Of a stretch of DNA of 64,000 nt, positions 25,985 through 35,636 are shown in pieces. This DNA is from Onchidella celtica (taxonomy: Eukaryota > Mollusca > Gastropoda > Systellommatophora > Onchidiidae): the NCBI GenBank assembly GCA_963931925.1, contig OZ007570.1, positions 27,526,304-27,590,303 on the forward strand, given 5' to 3'. The translations under genes were made by a program, and so were the position numbers. The notes under the pieces are model-generated. The model was given only the letters and a program-made list of their open reading frames with translations. It searched no databases and had not been told where the DNA came from. Every line of letters starts with the position of its first letter. Within the stretch, counting starts at the first letter, position 1.

Positions 25985-26290
25985 TCTAGTGGATGGATGG
26001 AAGAATTTTATTGTCCCGGTCATATTCATATACTCCTTTCTGACGTACCATAAAGATAAAACGCCGCTCCTGACAAGTTTCGGGAGGACACATTTTCTTT
26101 CTCAGTGAATCAACCAGGCCTGGCAGGGTCATTTCGAACCTTAGACACACAAAGATACAAAATTTTAAATACCAGTTTGAGGAACTCAGCACAATGCAGA
26201 CAAACAAGTCAGTGACGAGAGAAAAAAAATCCCCTAATTTTGTTTCCACTGGAATGTGAAGAAAACAGAAACGATCTATATCTGACATAA
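25985..26290 (-). mobile_element. possible retroposon 3' end
   Basis: On the minus strand the segment ends CGGGACAATAAAATTCTTCC followed by ATCC units, that is, an AATAAA signal and a short tandem-repeat tail. An open frame of 100 codons covers it but has no known domain. This is the layout of a LINE or SINE 3' end; the family is not identified. Confidence 0.35.
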
Positions 26291-26787
26291 TATGTCACGC
26301 TGTAAAAAAGAAAAAAAAATGTCTGTTTAATTGAATGAATCGAAATATCAAAATGGAAAAAAAAAAAAAGTCAATTTAGAAAAATCACGACAGTTTGTCC
26401 GGCGTTCGTAATAATCTACAATCGAAAATTTCGGGTAACGAATACAGAGTGGAAAGTCGGCGAGAAATATTCGATCTGTGAAGGCAGGTTTAAAGGAGAA
26501 ATTGATCGTTGCTCAAAAGGGAATTAACGTCAGTTATGCCTGTTTGCCCACCTGAAAATAGCCATCTCTATTTATCAAAACAAATAAAGGGTTCTACAGT
26601 TTGAACAATCGCGTCAATACGCAGTTGGAAGACATGCAAACGCATTTAACAAGCGTGAACAAAGAACAATGTCGATCCTTCGTGGTATCTTGTGACCACA
26701 AGATGTTTGGTCCCCCAAGGCCTAGAAAACTGGCAAAATGCTGATTGCTTGCTATCGATTTCCAATCACTGCTCAGTTCTTGCCCTT

Positions 26788-27882
26788 TGCCACGATTAAG
26801 GTTGATGACCTTGTACGCCACGAGTATAGAGGGGGTAAACTTGGTAGGGGAGAAGGGGAGTTTAAAGTTGTTGTCGAGCATGAAAGATTAAATATCACGA
26901 GGAAGGTCGGTGGCCTTGTGCGCCACGAGTCTAGGGGGGTGAGCTTAGCAGGGGAAAACACGGTTTTTAACATTGTTGAGAGCGTGGATAGATATACACG
27001 ACTCGCTTTAAACTAGTCGCGTGTGCAAAAACCTCGGGAGTATAAGTAGAGGAGAAGCTCGACACACGTGGTTCCCAAATTATTCGTTCCTAGAGGAAGA
27101 CGCAGCGAGAATCGGTCCGGGCTACAAGTGGAAGGTCGTGCCAGTGGGGACCAGAAGTGTTAGGTGTGTGAGGGATCCATGATGTTCGCATGTATTTTCC
27201 AATAAGAAGAATTTAATCGGTCGGGGCGACAAGTGGAAGGTCGTGCCATGGGGACTAGAAGTTGAGGAGTTCTGATGATAGGATGGGAACCCATCAGAAG
27301 CTCGTGATTTGCGATGGCGGGTGTGAAACGTCGATGTGCTGTGTGTGTTTGCAGAAGAAGAGTCTTTGAGGACGGGATGATAACCCCTCAAGGAGCTAGT
27401 AATCTACGGTGGCGGGTGTGAACTGTGTGTTCTTATTAGTGTGAAGCCAGGGATGTCTGTTTCCCCTTTTATCGTCGAAGTTAAAGATCTAGAAAGGATC
27501 GTGTGAACTCTGGAGACGTAAAACTGCATCAACGAGGAGGGCAGCTGTTGACAGAGACTATTAAGTATACGTAGTTAAGTTTATAGACAGAGGGATTAGA
27601 TCTAGATGTGAAACGGGGAATAGAGAATAGCCATGATCCCCAAGAGTAAATTTGAAATATCTCTGTTTTTGTGATTATGTATGTGATTATCATGAGTTAA
27701 ATGTTTTGACATAAGTTTTTTCATGCATTTATAATTAAATATCGTTTAATTTAAATCTCACTCCATGTGTCCGTTGATCGCTGGACTGCTTGCTTGGCTT
27801 GTTAGCTGGGTTTGAAAGGTAAATAAGTTAGGTACTCATCACACACGTGGTCGTGACCATCTTCACGCACGTGATCGTGACA
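26788..27882 (+). repeat. 5' LTR
   Basis: Starts TGCCACGA (T to C change against TGTCACGA in the 3' LTR) and ends TCGTGACA. It contains a TATA-like box and three pairs of internally duplicated modules: 26800-26830 with 26905-26940, 27114-27158 with 27214-27261, and 27271-27329 with 27363-27422. The first pair lies upstream of the TATA box and could hold enhancer sites. Confidence 0.92.
27041..27048 (+). promoter_or_regulatory. TATA-like box in 5' LTR
   Basis: TATAAGTA lies in a GGGAG-TATAAGTA-GAGG context about 250 bp from the LTR start and is conserved in the 3' LTR at 31913-31920. It probably sets the U3/R boundary shortly downstream. Confidence 0.55.
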
Positions 27883-27884
27883 AT

Positions 27885-27902
27885 TGGGGGCTCGTCCGGG
27901 AT
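27885..27902 (+). promoter_or_regulatory. primer-binding site for tRNA-Pro
   Basis: TGGGGGCTCGTCCGGGAT begins two bases after the LTR end. It is the same 18-mer that gammaretroviruses such as murine leukaemia virus use to pair with the 3' end of tRNA-Pro, so proline tRNA is the likely minus-strand primer. Confidence 0.85.
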
Positions 27903-28082
27903 TTAAACTCATTGTGACATACGAGTAATTGATGTAAATAAATAGGACGCATATAATTCGTCCGGGATCTGGATTTGATCGTAAATTGATAGGACGTGAA
28001 TCGTCCGGGATTTGAAAGTTTAGGACACAAACGAGTGTTTTTCCAAGTTGTAGAAATATTTTTATAAGTCAGACCAGCGCCC

Positions 28083-28892
28083 ATGGAGATAAATACCTTT
28101 CTAACGTCACCGAGGCCGGAGGATTTGTTAACCTTCAGGAAACCGGAGTTATTGACGATTAGTAAAAGATTAGGACTCGATTATGTGAAAGCTAGCTTAA
28201 GAAAAGCAGAAATATCGAGATATATTGCCGAGTATTATGTGGATGATGATGTGTTCGAAGAAAACGACCTAGCTCAGTTTGAAACTATGGCATCAGTAAC
28301 TGAAGTTAATATTGAGTTACAGAAAGAGAAGATGCGGATCGAGCTAGAGCAGAAAAAGCTAGAACACGAGGCACGGGAGAAAGATAAAGAAAGACAAGAG
28401 AAAGATAAAGAAAGACAAGAGAAAGAAAAAGATAGACAGGCGCAAGAAAAAGAAAAAGAAAGAGATAGACAGGCGCAAGAAAAAGAAAAAGAACGGGAAA
28501 GACAGCATGAGCTAGAAAAAGCCAGATTGGGTATTACTAGTAGATCACATGAACCTAGTTTTCTAGCGAGTAGAGAAGTAAGATTGGTTCCCCCCTTTAA
28601 CGAGAGGGAAGTGGATAAATACTTCCAACATTTTGAGAAGGTGGCCCTTAGTCTGAACTGGCCCAAACAACATTGGCCATTAATGTTACAGAGTGTAATA
28701 AGGGGTAAAGCACAACAGACCTTTTCGGCCCTTTCCATGGAAGACGCGGGGGATTATGACCGTGTGAAGGACGCAATATTAAAAGCGTATGAGTTAGTGC
28801 CTGAAGCATATCGGCAAAAGTTCCGATATTATAAAAAAATTGACAGTCAAACCTATATTGAGTTTGCTCATGAAAAAGAGGTATTTTTTTGA
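28083..28892 (+). CDS. Gag, N-terminal part (frameshifted)
   Basis: The Gag start lies about 200 bases after the LTR. Residues about 1-75 are a leader with a leucine-rich helix; residues about 85-150 are a highly charged Glu/Lys/Arg/Gln coiled coil built from DKERQEK and RQAQEKEKE repeats. From about 165 comes a capsid-like domain (FNEREVDKYFQHFEKVALSL, then WPLMLQSVIRGKAQ), which in LTR elements packs the RNA. The frame stops right after a run of seven T at 28884-28890. Homology continues in the next frame, so one T appears to have been gained, or ribosomal slippage occurs there. The stop removes the rest of capsid and all of Pol from this frame. It starts at the first ATG, which follows CC at a suitable context. 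Confidence 0.85.
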   Translation: MEINTFLTSPRPEDLLTFRKPELLTISKRLGLDYVKASLRKAEISRYIAEYYVDDDVFEENDLAQFETMASVTEVNIELQKEKMRIELEQKKLEHEAREKDKERQEKDKERQEKEKDRQAQEKEKERDRQAQEKEKERERQHELEKARLGITSRSHEPSFLASREVRLVPPFNEREVDKYFQHFEKVALSLNWPKQHWPLMLQSVIRGKAQQTFSALSMEDAGDYDRVKDAILKAYELVPEAYRQKFRYYKKIDSQTYIEFAHEKEVFF

Positions 28893-31443
28893 GAGATGGT
28901 GTTCCTCGATGGAGGTATGTAAAGATTATGAAAAGCTTAAACAGCTCATATTACTAGAGGACTTCAAAACGGGAATCCGTGATGAAATAAAGACGTACCT
29001 CAATGAGAAAGAGACAAAGACGTTGCAAGATGCCGCAAAACTGGCTGACGAGTTTACATTAACTCATAGAAGTAGATTTGGGCTCAGTAGACCGGGTAGA
29101 GTTCAGGATAGGAGGTCCGTAAATGATATTGCTGGCGATCCGAGGGGAGTCAAGATTGAATTCCCGCGGAGATCCAGTAGTTTCGATGGGAGAAGACCTG
29201 GTCCTAGTGGGAAAGATTATCATTTCCAGAGAAGAGATTGGAGGAACGAGGGATCAAGATGTAATAACTGCGGGAGATTGGGCCATAGAAGCTGGGATTG
29301 TCGTGCTCTTGGAAAAAAGAAGACTGGCCCTATAGCTTTTGTGGGAGGACCGAAAGTTAGAAACGCTCCACAGCCTCGTAACCCAGTGAAGTTAGAGACC
29401 ATACGGGAAGAGTTTCTGCCATTTGTGTCAGAGGGTCTAGTGTCCCTTGGGGAAAATTCCACCCCCATACCATTAAAAATATTGCGGGATACTGGATGTT
29501 CCCAGTCCCTCCTGTTAGATAATGTTCTAGATTGTAATGATGAGTCAAATACTGGAGAAGTTAGTCTTATACAGGGTATAGAGGGAGTCTTTAGCTCTGT
29601 ACCTTTGCATAAAATTTATTTGAAGTCAGACTTTATAACAGGTCGAGTGGTAGTTGGACTTAAGTCTGGTTTGCCAATAGAGGGAGTATCTCTGTTGTTG
29701 GGAAATGATCTTGCCGGTGCTTGGAAGATGCCTACTGTGCAGTTGACTTCAAAACCTAGTACTGATGACAAAAGTGAAGATACAAATATATATCCTTCAT
29801 GTGCGGTGACTCGAGCTATGGCTAAAAAGAAAGAGCAGTCAGATGACAGTGAAGAGATTTGTAAAGAAGATAGGTCGACGGAATCCAATGTAGATCATTC
29901 TTATGATCTTTCTAATACTTTTCTAGGATCCATATTACATGAAGATGTCAGTCATTCCGATGTTATGCGGGAAGATAAGAATTTATCATATGATAGAGAC
30001 CAGTTAATTAAAGAACAAGGCTTAGGTCCTAGCTTACAGCCATTGCAGGATCAAGTTCTGAGCGACGAAGAACTTAATAAAGTACCAAAAGGGTACTTCA
30101 TAAAAGATGGAGTACTTATGAGAAAATGGAGACCCATTGATGTCCGCGCAACGGAAGAGTGGGCGGTTGTCTATCAAGTTGTGGTTCCAAAACCATATAG
30201 GCACGAGATACTTGCCATGGCCCATAATTTACCTCTGGGTGGCCATTTGGGTATAAGGAAGACCAATGACAGGATAACGAGACATTTTTTTTGGCCAGGA
30301 ATTAACAAGGATGTGGCTTATTTTTGTAATACATGTCACACATGTCAGATAGTGGGAAAACCAAATGCTGGAAAAAGAATGGCCCCTTTACAGCCAATTC
30401 CAATTTGTGGGGAGCCTTTTTCTAAGGTTATCGTTGATTGCGTTGGTCCTTTGCCAAAGACCAGCTCGGGAAATCAATATTTATTAACCATAGTGTGTAC
30501 ATCCACTAGATTTCCTGAGGCGATTCCTCTTAGGAATATTAAGACACAGAGTATTGTGAAAGCTCTGGTAAAGTTTTTTACTTTATTTGGATTGCCCAAA
30601 GAAATACAGTCTGATCAGGGCAGTAACTTTATGTCGAGACTGTTTAAACAAGTTATTGGTGAACTGGGGACAAAACAAATTAGGTCGTCTGCGTACCACC
30701 CAGAATCTCAGGGAGCTTTAGAGAGATTCCACGCTACTTTAAAGAATATGATGAGAACATATTGCTATGATAGCGAGAAAAATTGGGACGAAGGAATACA
30801 TTTGCTGTTGTTTGCAGCTAGAGAGTCAGTTCAAGAATCATTAGGATTTAGTCCTTTTGAGTTAGTGTTTGGACATAATGTTCGTGGGCCGTTGGCTCTG
30901 TTAAAAGAAAAATGGATCGGTGATGATCCTCAAATGAATGTATTAGATTATGTGCAGAAGTTTAGAGACAGACTGCATAAGGCTTGTGAATTAGCAAAAG
31001 AGAATTTGGGATGTGCCCAAGAGAAAATGAAATTTTGGTATGACAGGAAGGCCAGGACAAGAAGTTTTAAACCTGGAGATAAGGTCCTTGTTTTATTTCC
31101 CCTGGAGTCAAATCCTCTCCAGGCTAGATTTTATGGACCCTGTGAAATTGAGACAAAAATTAATGATCTCAATTATATTATAAAAACTCCAGATAGGAGA
31201 AAGAGTACACAGTTGTGTCATATTAATACGTTGAAAATGTATCATGAAAAGCCAGCTGAGATTGTTGCTGTAGTGAATGAAGTTGATAATGATATGGAGT
31301 CACAAGAAGAGACTCAAGATGTACATCTCAGACGTGATGTGATATCCCCTAAGTTGTCAAATTCTGAGATTTTACAGAATATTGATGGTAAATTAAATCA
31401 TGTGAAATTGCGTCCAAGAGAGCGGTTGAAAGATTTGGTGTGA
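28840..31443 (+). CDS. Gag C-terminus, protease and integrase polyprotein
   Basis: Real homology in this frame starts at the slip near 28890; the ATG at 28840 is not a likely start. Residues about 27-75 (YEKLKQLILLEDFKTGI, then LQDAAKLADEF) resemble a SCAN-like capsid end. A CCHC knuckle, CNNCGRLGHRSWDC, lies at 29259-29300; an aspartic protease active site, RDTGCSQSLLL, at about 29485. Integrase follows: HHCC zinc domain H-x6-H then C-x2-C at about 30220-30350, and the catalytic D (VIVDCVGP), D (IQSDQGSNF) and E (GALERFH), the last two spaced D-x35-E. A C-terminal domain with WYDRKARTRSFKPGDKVLVL binds DNA. No RT lies between protease and integrase. The frame ends in a stop at 31441. Confidence 0.9.
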   Translation: MTVKPILSLLMKKRYFFERWCSSMEVCKDYEKLKQLILLEDFKTGIRDEIKTYLNEKETKTLQDAAKLADEFTLTHRSRFGLSRPGRVQDRRSVNDIAGDPRGVKIEFPRRSSSFDGRRPGPSGKDYHFQRRDWRNEGSRCNNCGRLGHRSWDCRALGKKKTGPIAFVGGPKVRNAPQPRNPVKLETIREEFLPFVSEGLVSLGENSTPIPLKILRDTGCSQSLLLDNVLDCNDESNTGEVSLIQGIEGVFSSVPLHKIYLKSDFITGRVVVGLKSGLPIEGVSLLLGNDLAGAWKMPTVQLTSKPSTDDKSEDTNIYPSCAVTRAMAKKKEQSDDSEEICKEDRSTESNVDHSYDLSNTFLGSILHEDVSHSDVMREDKNLSYDRDQLIKEQGLGPSLQPLQDQVLSDEELNKVPKGYFIKDGVLMRKWRPIDVRATEEWAVVYQVVVPKPYRHEILAMAHNLPLGGHLGIRKTNDRITRHFFWPGINKDVAYFCNTCHTCQIVGKPNAGKRMAPLQPIPICGEPFSKVIVDCVGPLPKTSSGNQYLLTIVCTSTRFPEAIPLRNIKTQSIVKALVKFFTLFGLPKEIQSDQGSNFMSRLFKQVIGELGTKQIRSSAYHPESQGALERFHATLKNMMRTYCYDSEKNWDEGIHLLLFAARESVQESLGFSPFELVFGHNVRGPLALLKEKWIGDDPQMNVLDYVQKFRDRLHKACELAKENLGCAQEKMKFWYDRKARTRSFKPGDKVLVLFPLESNPLQARFYGPCEIETKINDLNYIIKTPDRRKSTQLCHINTLKMYHEKPAEIVAVVNEVDNDMESQEETQDVHLRRDVISPKLSNSEILQNIDGKLNHVKLRPRERLKDLV

Positions 31444-31554
31444 GGTATCCAGATTTATTTTCTGATGTTGCAGAAACATGATTTACGTATTATACATGTG
31501 AAAGAGAGAGAGAGAAAGTGACGGCTGATTGCCTTTCCAGATGTCATTGATGCT
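31444..31554 (+). pseudogene. fused stubs of the start and end of RT/RNase H
   Basis: One base out of frame with the preceding ORF, the sequence reads RYPDLFSDVAET then a stop (31443-31482), like the leader before RT in Gmr1-type Pol (a YxxLFxDV motif). The bases directly after it, read in a frame that shifts once, encode KHDLRIIHV, then ADCLSRCH and a stop, matching the extreme end of an RNase H/connection region (H.L.I.HV....ADxLSR). Between them about 450-500 codons of RT and RNase H expected in a full element are absent. The junction falls near 31480. The GA-rich AGAGAGAGAGA at 31505 carries the last frame shift. Confidence 0.7.
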
Positions 31555-31648
31555 ATGTATTTGGATTGTTTACCCTTATTTGAATGAAATTTTGTTGAAA
31601 TGAATTTCTTGTAAAAATTTTGCTCTAGGGATCAAAATTTTGTTTTGT

Positions 31649-31658
31649 GGGAAGGAGG
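31649..31658 (+). promoter_or_regulatory. polypurine tract
   Basis: GGGAAGGAGG ends immediately before the 3' LTR TG. This is the usual primer for plus-strand DNA synthesis. Confidence 0.8.
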
Positions 31659-32754
31659 TGTCACGATTAAGGTTGATGACCTTGTACGCCACGAGTATAG
31701 AGGGGGTAAACTTGGTAGGGGAGAAGGGGAGTTTAAAGTTGTTGTCGAGCATGAAAGATTAAATATCACGAGGAAGGTCGGTGGCCTTGTGCGCCACGAG
31801 TCTAGGGGGGTGAGCTTAGCAGGGGAAAACACGGTTTTTAACATTGTTGACGAGCGTGGATAGATACACACGACTCGCTTTAAACTAGTCGCGTGTGCAA
31901 AAACCTCGGGAGTATAAGTAGAGGAGAAGCTCGACACACGTGGTTCCCAAATTATTCGTTCCTAGAGGAAGACGCAGCGAGAATCGGTCCGGGCGACAAG
32001 TGGAAGGTCGTGCCAGTGGGGACCAGAAGTGTTAGGTGTGTGAGGGATCCATGATGTTCGCATGTATTTTCCAATAAGAAGAATTTAATCGATCCGGGCG
32101 ACAAGTGGAAGGTCGTGCCATGGGGACTAGAAGTTGAGGAGTTCTGATGATAGGATGGGAACCCATCAGAAGCTCGTGATTTGCGATGGCGGGTGTGAAC
32201 CGTCGATGTGCTGTGTGTGTTTGCAGAAGAAGAGTCTTTGAGGACGGGATGATAACCCCTCAAGGAGCTAGTAATCTACGGTGGCGGGTGTGAACTGTGT
32301 GTTCTTATTTGTGTGAAGCCAGGGACGTCTGTTTCCCCTTTTATCGTCGAAGTTAAAGATCTAGAAAGGATCGTGTGAACTCTGGAGACGTAAAACTGCA
32401 TCAACGAGGAGGGCAGCTGTTGACAGAGACTATTAAGTATACGTAGTTAAGTTTATAGACAGAGGGATTAGATCTAGATGTGAAACGGGGAATAGAGAAT
32501 AGCCATGATCCCCAAGAGTAAATTTGAAATATCTCTGTTTTTGTGATTATGTATGTGATTATCATGAGTTAAATGTTTTGACATAAGTTTTTTCATGCAT
32601 TTATAATTAAATATCGTTTAATTTAAATCTCACTCCATGTGTCCGTTGATCGCTGGTCTGCTTGCTTGGCTTGTTAGCTGGGTTTGAAAGGTAAATAAGT
32701 TAGGTACTCATCACACACGTGCTTGTGACCATCTTCACGCACGTGATCGTGACA
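31659..32754 (+). repeat. 3' LTR
   Basis: It begins TGTCACGATTAAGG and ends CACGTGATCGTGACA. Compared by eye with the 5' LTR there are about 11 substitutions and one single-base gap, near 1%. It carries the same TATA-like box and duplicated modules. Confidence 0.93.
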
Positions 32755-32758
32755 CCTT

Positions 32759-33639
32759 CTTTACCCTTTTCAGCCTCAGACATGTTAATGTAAAGGTTTC
32801 ATGATTGATGGACATCCAAAGAAATAGCTCACAGTTTCTTACAATGAACAAAATCAATCACTGCGGAATTTTGTTTTCTTTTTTACTTCATTAATTACGG
32901 AAAACTGTTTTGTTTAAGAAACCTAGTTCAGATTTGACCTAAAATCTGCCTATAAAATGTTCCTAGTGGAACAAACAGAGGGGCGGCTTTCATGGTGTCC
33001 ATTTAACCCTCCGGGACCCACATGTGAAAAAGAGAGTAATCCTGTAAAATGTCTGAAACACATTGAATAATAGGTAGCTTCGGTGCTGTATGTCCTACTT
33101 ATTATTAATACAATGTTCGCTTACCACACAGGAAAATTACATCCAGACGTTAGGGCACGTCAGAAAATGTAAATGCTTTCGCCTGGGTGACATCGACAAT
33201 CGCGACATCAGAACTGCGTAACTCTGCACAATATATTATGTCTTTGAATCCGTCCGAATAGTCTTTCACATTATTTCATGTATAGCATTACGCACTCTCA
33301 AGAATAAACGTTTCCGCTCGACTTACATCGACACTCGCCCCATCAGAATTATAGTTGTCAACATCTCAAAACAACGTTGAGGTCACAATTCTGTCTTGAA
33401 CATTATTATTCATTACTCGGTAACCTTGTGTGGCCAAGTTGTTGTTGTTGTTGTGGTTTTTACTTTTTCATTTCCAAAAAAAAAATGTATTTCTTTTTTC
33501 GACAGCCACATTCGACACGGATCATAGCAAACTGCTTCTAAAACATGTATTAGACTTCACGATCAGGCATCCATTTATTCATCCTAAGGGTTGAGTAATA
33601 CTATGTAATCTGCGAAAGCGTGATGAAATTATTGCCCAC
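32759..33639. other. no gene seen
   Basis: Flanking sequence of the Gypsy insertion. Non-coding, with a (GTT)n patch at about 33438-33455. Confidence 0.45.
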
Positions 33640-33754
33640 ACGAAACATCACTGTTTACGTCAGCTGTAGAGCTTCTGGACTTACACTTCCATTATGCAAC
33701 AGACCGTCCTAAGAAGAGAAAGATGGGCTTGCCAGCAATACAATGCACAACACA
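33640..33754 (+). repeat. dispersed repeat, copy 2 (partner at 25.0 kb)
   Basis: The core from TAGAGCTTCTGGACTTACAC to AATGCACAACAC matches 25052-25137 with only a few differences, including the uninterrupted block CCTAAGAAGAGAAAGATGGG. Confidence 0.75.
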
Positions 33755-33794
33755 TTAATCCTTGACCTAACCTGAACGATGAATTAGTCATATA

Positions 33795-34400
33795 GTAATT
33801 GCTGACATACTTAAACAATGTAGAAGAGAACATGTTACACCTTTGCTTATTAGTCTTCATTGGCTCCCTGTAAAGGCAAGGATAGATTTTAAAATTGCCG
33901 TGTTATGCCACAAATGTCAGTACAACAATGCTCCTCTTTATCTTATAAAGTTTATTCATCCATATAAACCATCTAGAGCATTAAGATCTTCTGATAAAAA
34001 AACTACTAGAATCTAAATTTGCTAAAACAAAAAAATTTGCAGAGAGAGCGGTGTTCTGTGTGCGCATCAGCTGTATGGAACTCCTTACCACAAAATATTC
34101 GAAGCATAGAAAGCGAGGCACTTTTTAGATCTGAAATGAAGACCTATCTCTTCAGAAACCACTTTGATGTATATAGTCTGTGTGTTTGTGTGTGTGTGTG
34201 TGTGTGTGAAGGAGAGAGAGAGAGAGAGAAAGAGAGGAGGGAGAGATAGTGTTTGTGTGTGTGTGTGTGTGTGTGTGTGGTCAGTTGTTAGGAATGAAAT
34301 TTGTTTTGTTTTTGCATGTTTTGTAAAGCGCATAGAGCAGCTCTGGATATGCGCTATATAAATGAACGTTATTATCATTATTATTATTATTATTATGTAC
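33795..34400 (+). pseudogene. 5'-truncated CR1/L2-like LINE, ORF2 C-terminus and 3' tail
   Basis: The plus strand encodes the conserved last 120 residues of ORF2: LISLHWLPVKARIDFKIAVL, then SRALRSSDKK. After a frame break near 34000 it continues RCSVCASAVWNSLPQNI and FRSEMKTYLFRNHFD. This LHWLPV..R..FK / VWNSLP / LKTYLF pattern is the hallmark of CR1/L2-group LINEs and follows RT in the intact protein. The 3' UTR holds (TG)n and (GA)n tracts, then TGTAAAGCGCATAGAGCAGC and GCGCTATATAAAT, and ends in an ATT-repeat tail at about 34375-34395. RT and endonuclease are missing, as is common after aborted reverse transcription. Confidence 0.8.
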
Positions 34401-35470
34401 AATATTAATATCTCATCCGCCACGAAGTTTCGTCACCAGCAAGCTGATCAGGACTTGACAAAATCTTGGCCACCGGGCTGACTGAGAATTGCCTGTTGGG
34501 CATCCGAAGAGCTGGCTGAGATTTCATATCCAAAGACGACATTTGAAATGTATTACCTACTACATTAGCTTATAAGAGTTGAAATTGAAGGCTGGATAAA
34601 TAACATCTGATGATGTGCAAGATCTTTATGAACTCGCTTATGAAAAGAAAGGAAAAGAAATGTCCATTTGAGAAAATAGGGCAACAAATCAATAAAAAGA
34701 AAATAATTAAAAAAAAGGCAAATTCTTATTAGGGCCAGATTTTCGAAGACAAAAACAAAAGACTTCAAAATATCAAAGCCTTACGTTTCTGGGGGTAAAG
34801 ATATATTTTTCTTTAAATTTTCCATCCTCTCGATTGCCTTGGGTCTCCAAATTCAACCTTTTGCCTTAAGTAAGCTTCTTTTCAACGCCGTATCTTATAT
34901 TAAAGAAGAGTAATACGTCATGACACAAGGTTTAATTGCCTGGACGTCTGAAAATATTCCAATTAATTTGACATGATGGTTTCTCCGCAGTGGATACAAT
35001 TCTGTGGAGTGCGGTTTTGAAGGCGTGGTCGCCGATATGAAATAAATGTGCCTGAATGGAATGTCATAGAAGAAAGGTTTAGAAACAGCCAAACTTCAAA
35101 CCAAACCCAAAACCACTCTATTTCACTTACCGAATAAAGAAAAATCTGACACAATTCTCAGTTATTTTGTTCTGTTCCTATTGGCATTCCCAAGACGTTT
35201 GAAAAGTCACAGATGTTGCGTTATCTTACCTTGCTCCCCTCTTTCTGTCCAAGCTGACATTTACATGTGGGAGAATTCCATGTGAAAGAAAAAAAAATGT
35301 CGATAGCATGCACGATAAAGTGTGATTTAACCTTGTACTCAAACAACAGCAATCCTAGAGAAGTTGGCTGCGCATGAGCCAAATATTAAACAAAAACAAC
35401 AACTGAACATCTAAGAAATCTCAGCAAGGCTTGAAGCAAAGACAAAATATGGCGAAAAAAAAAACTTGTA
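34401..35470. other. no gene seen
   Basis: No recognised feature in about 1 kb of AT-rich sequence. Confidence 0.45.
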
Positions 35471-35636
35471 TGTAGCAAACCTAGTGTAAGAAATCATTAT
35501 AGAGACCGTACAATAAAACGTAAAGGAAAAAGACAGACAAATTAAGATTTTGAACGACTGGACTTCTTCTTTTCCTCAAAAAAGAAAAAATAATGTAACA
35601 GGATAGAAACTGGAACAAACAACATAATCGTCTCAA
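35471..35636 (+). repeat. dispersed repeat, copy 1 (partner at 40.46 kb)
   Basis: TGTAGCAAACC, then CAATAAAACG, then GACAAATTAAG and GAAAAAATAATGTAACAGGA appear in the same order and spacing as at 40460-40615. About 160 bp, non-coding, family unknown. Confidence 0.65.

Larger units (their letters stand above)
26788..32754 (+). mobile_element. Gmr1-like Ty3/Gypsy retrotransposon, RT/RNase H deleted
   Basis: A 5.97-kb element bounded by LTRs of 1095 and 1096 bp with TGTCACGA/TCGTGACA ends and flanked by the 4-bp duplication CCTT (26784-26787 and 32755-32758). In order it holds the 5' LTR, tRNA-Pro primer site, Gag, CCHC knuckle, DTG protease, integrase (HHCC then DDE), a short remnant of an RT/RNase H region, polypurine tract and 3' LTR. 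In standard Gypsy elements integrase is last; here it follows protease, which is the Gmr1-type order. About a dozen LTR differences (near 1%) imply a recent insertion. The lost RT makes it non-autonomous. Confidence 0.9.
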
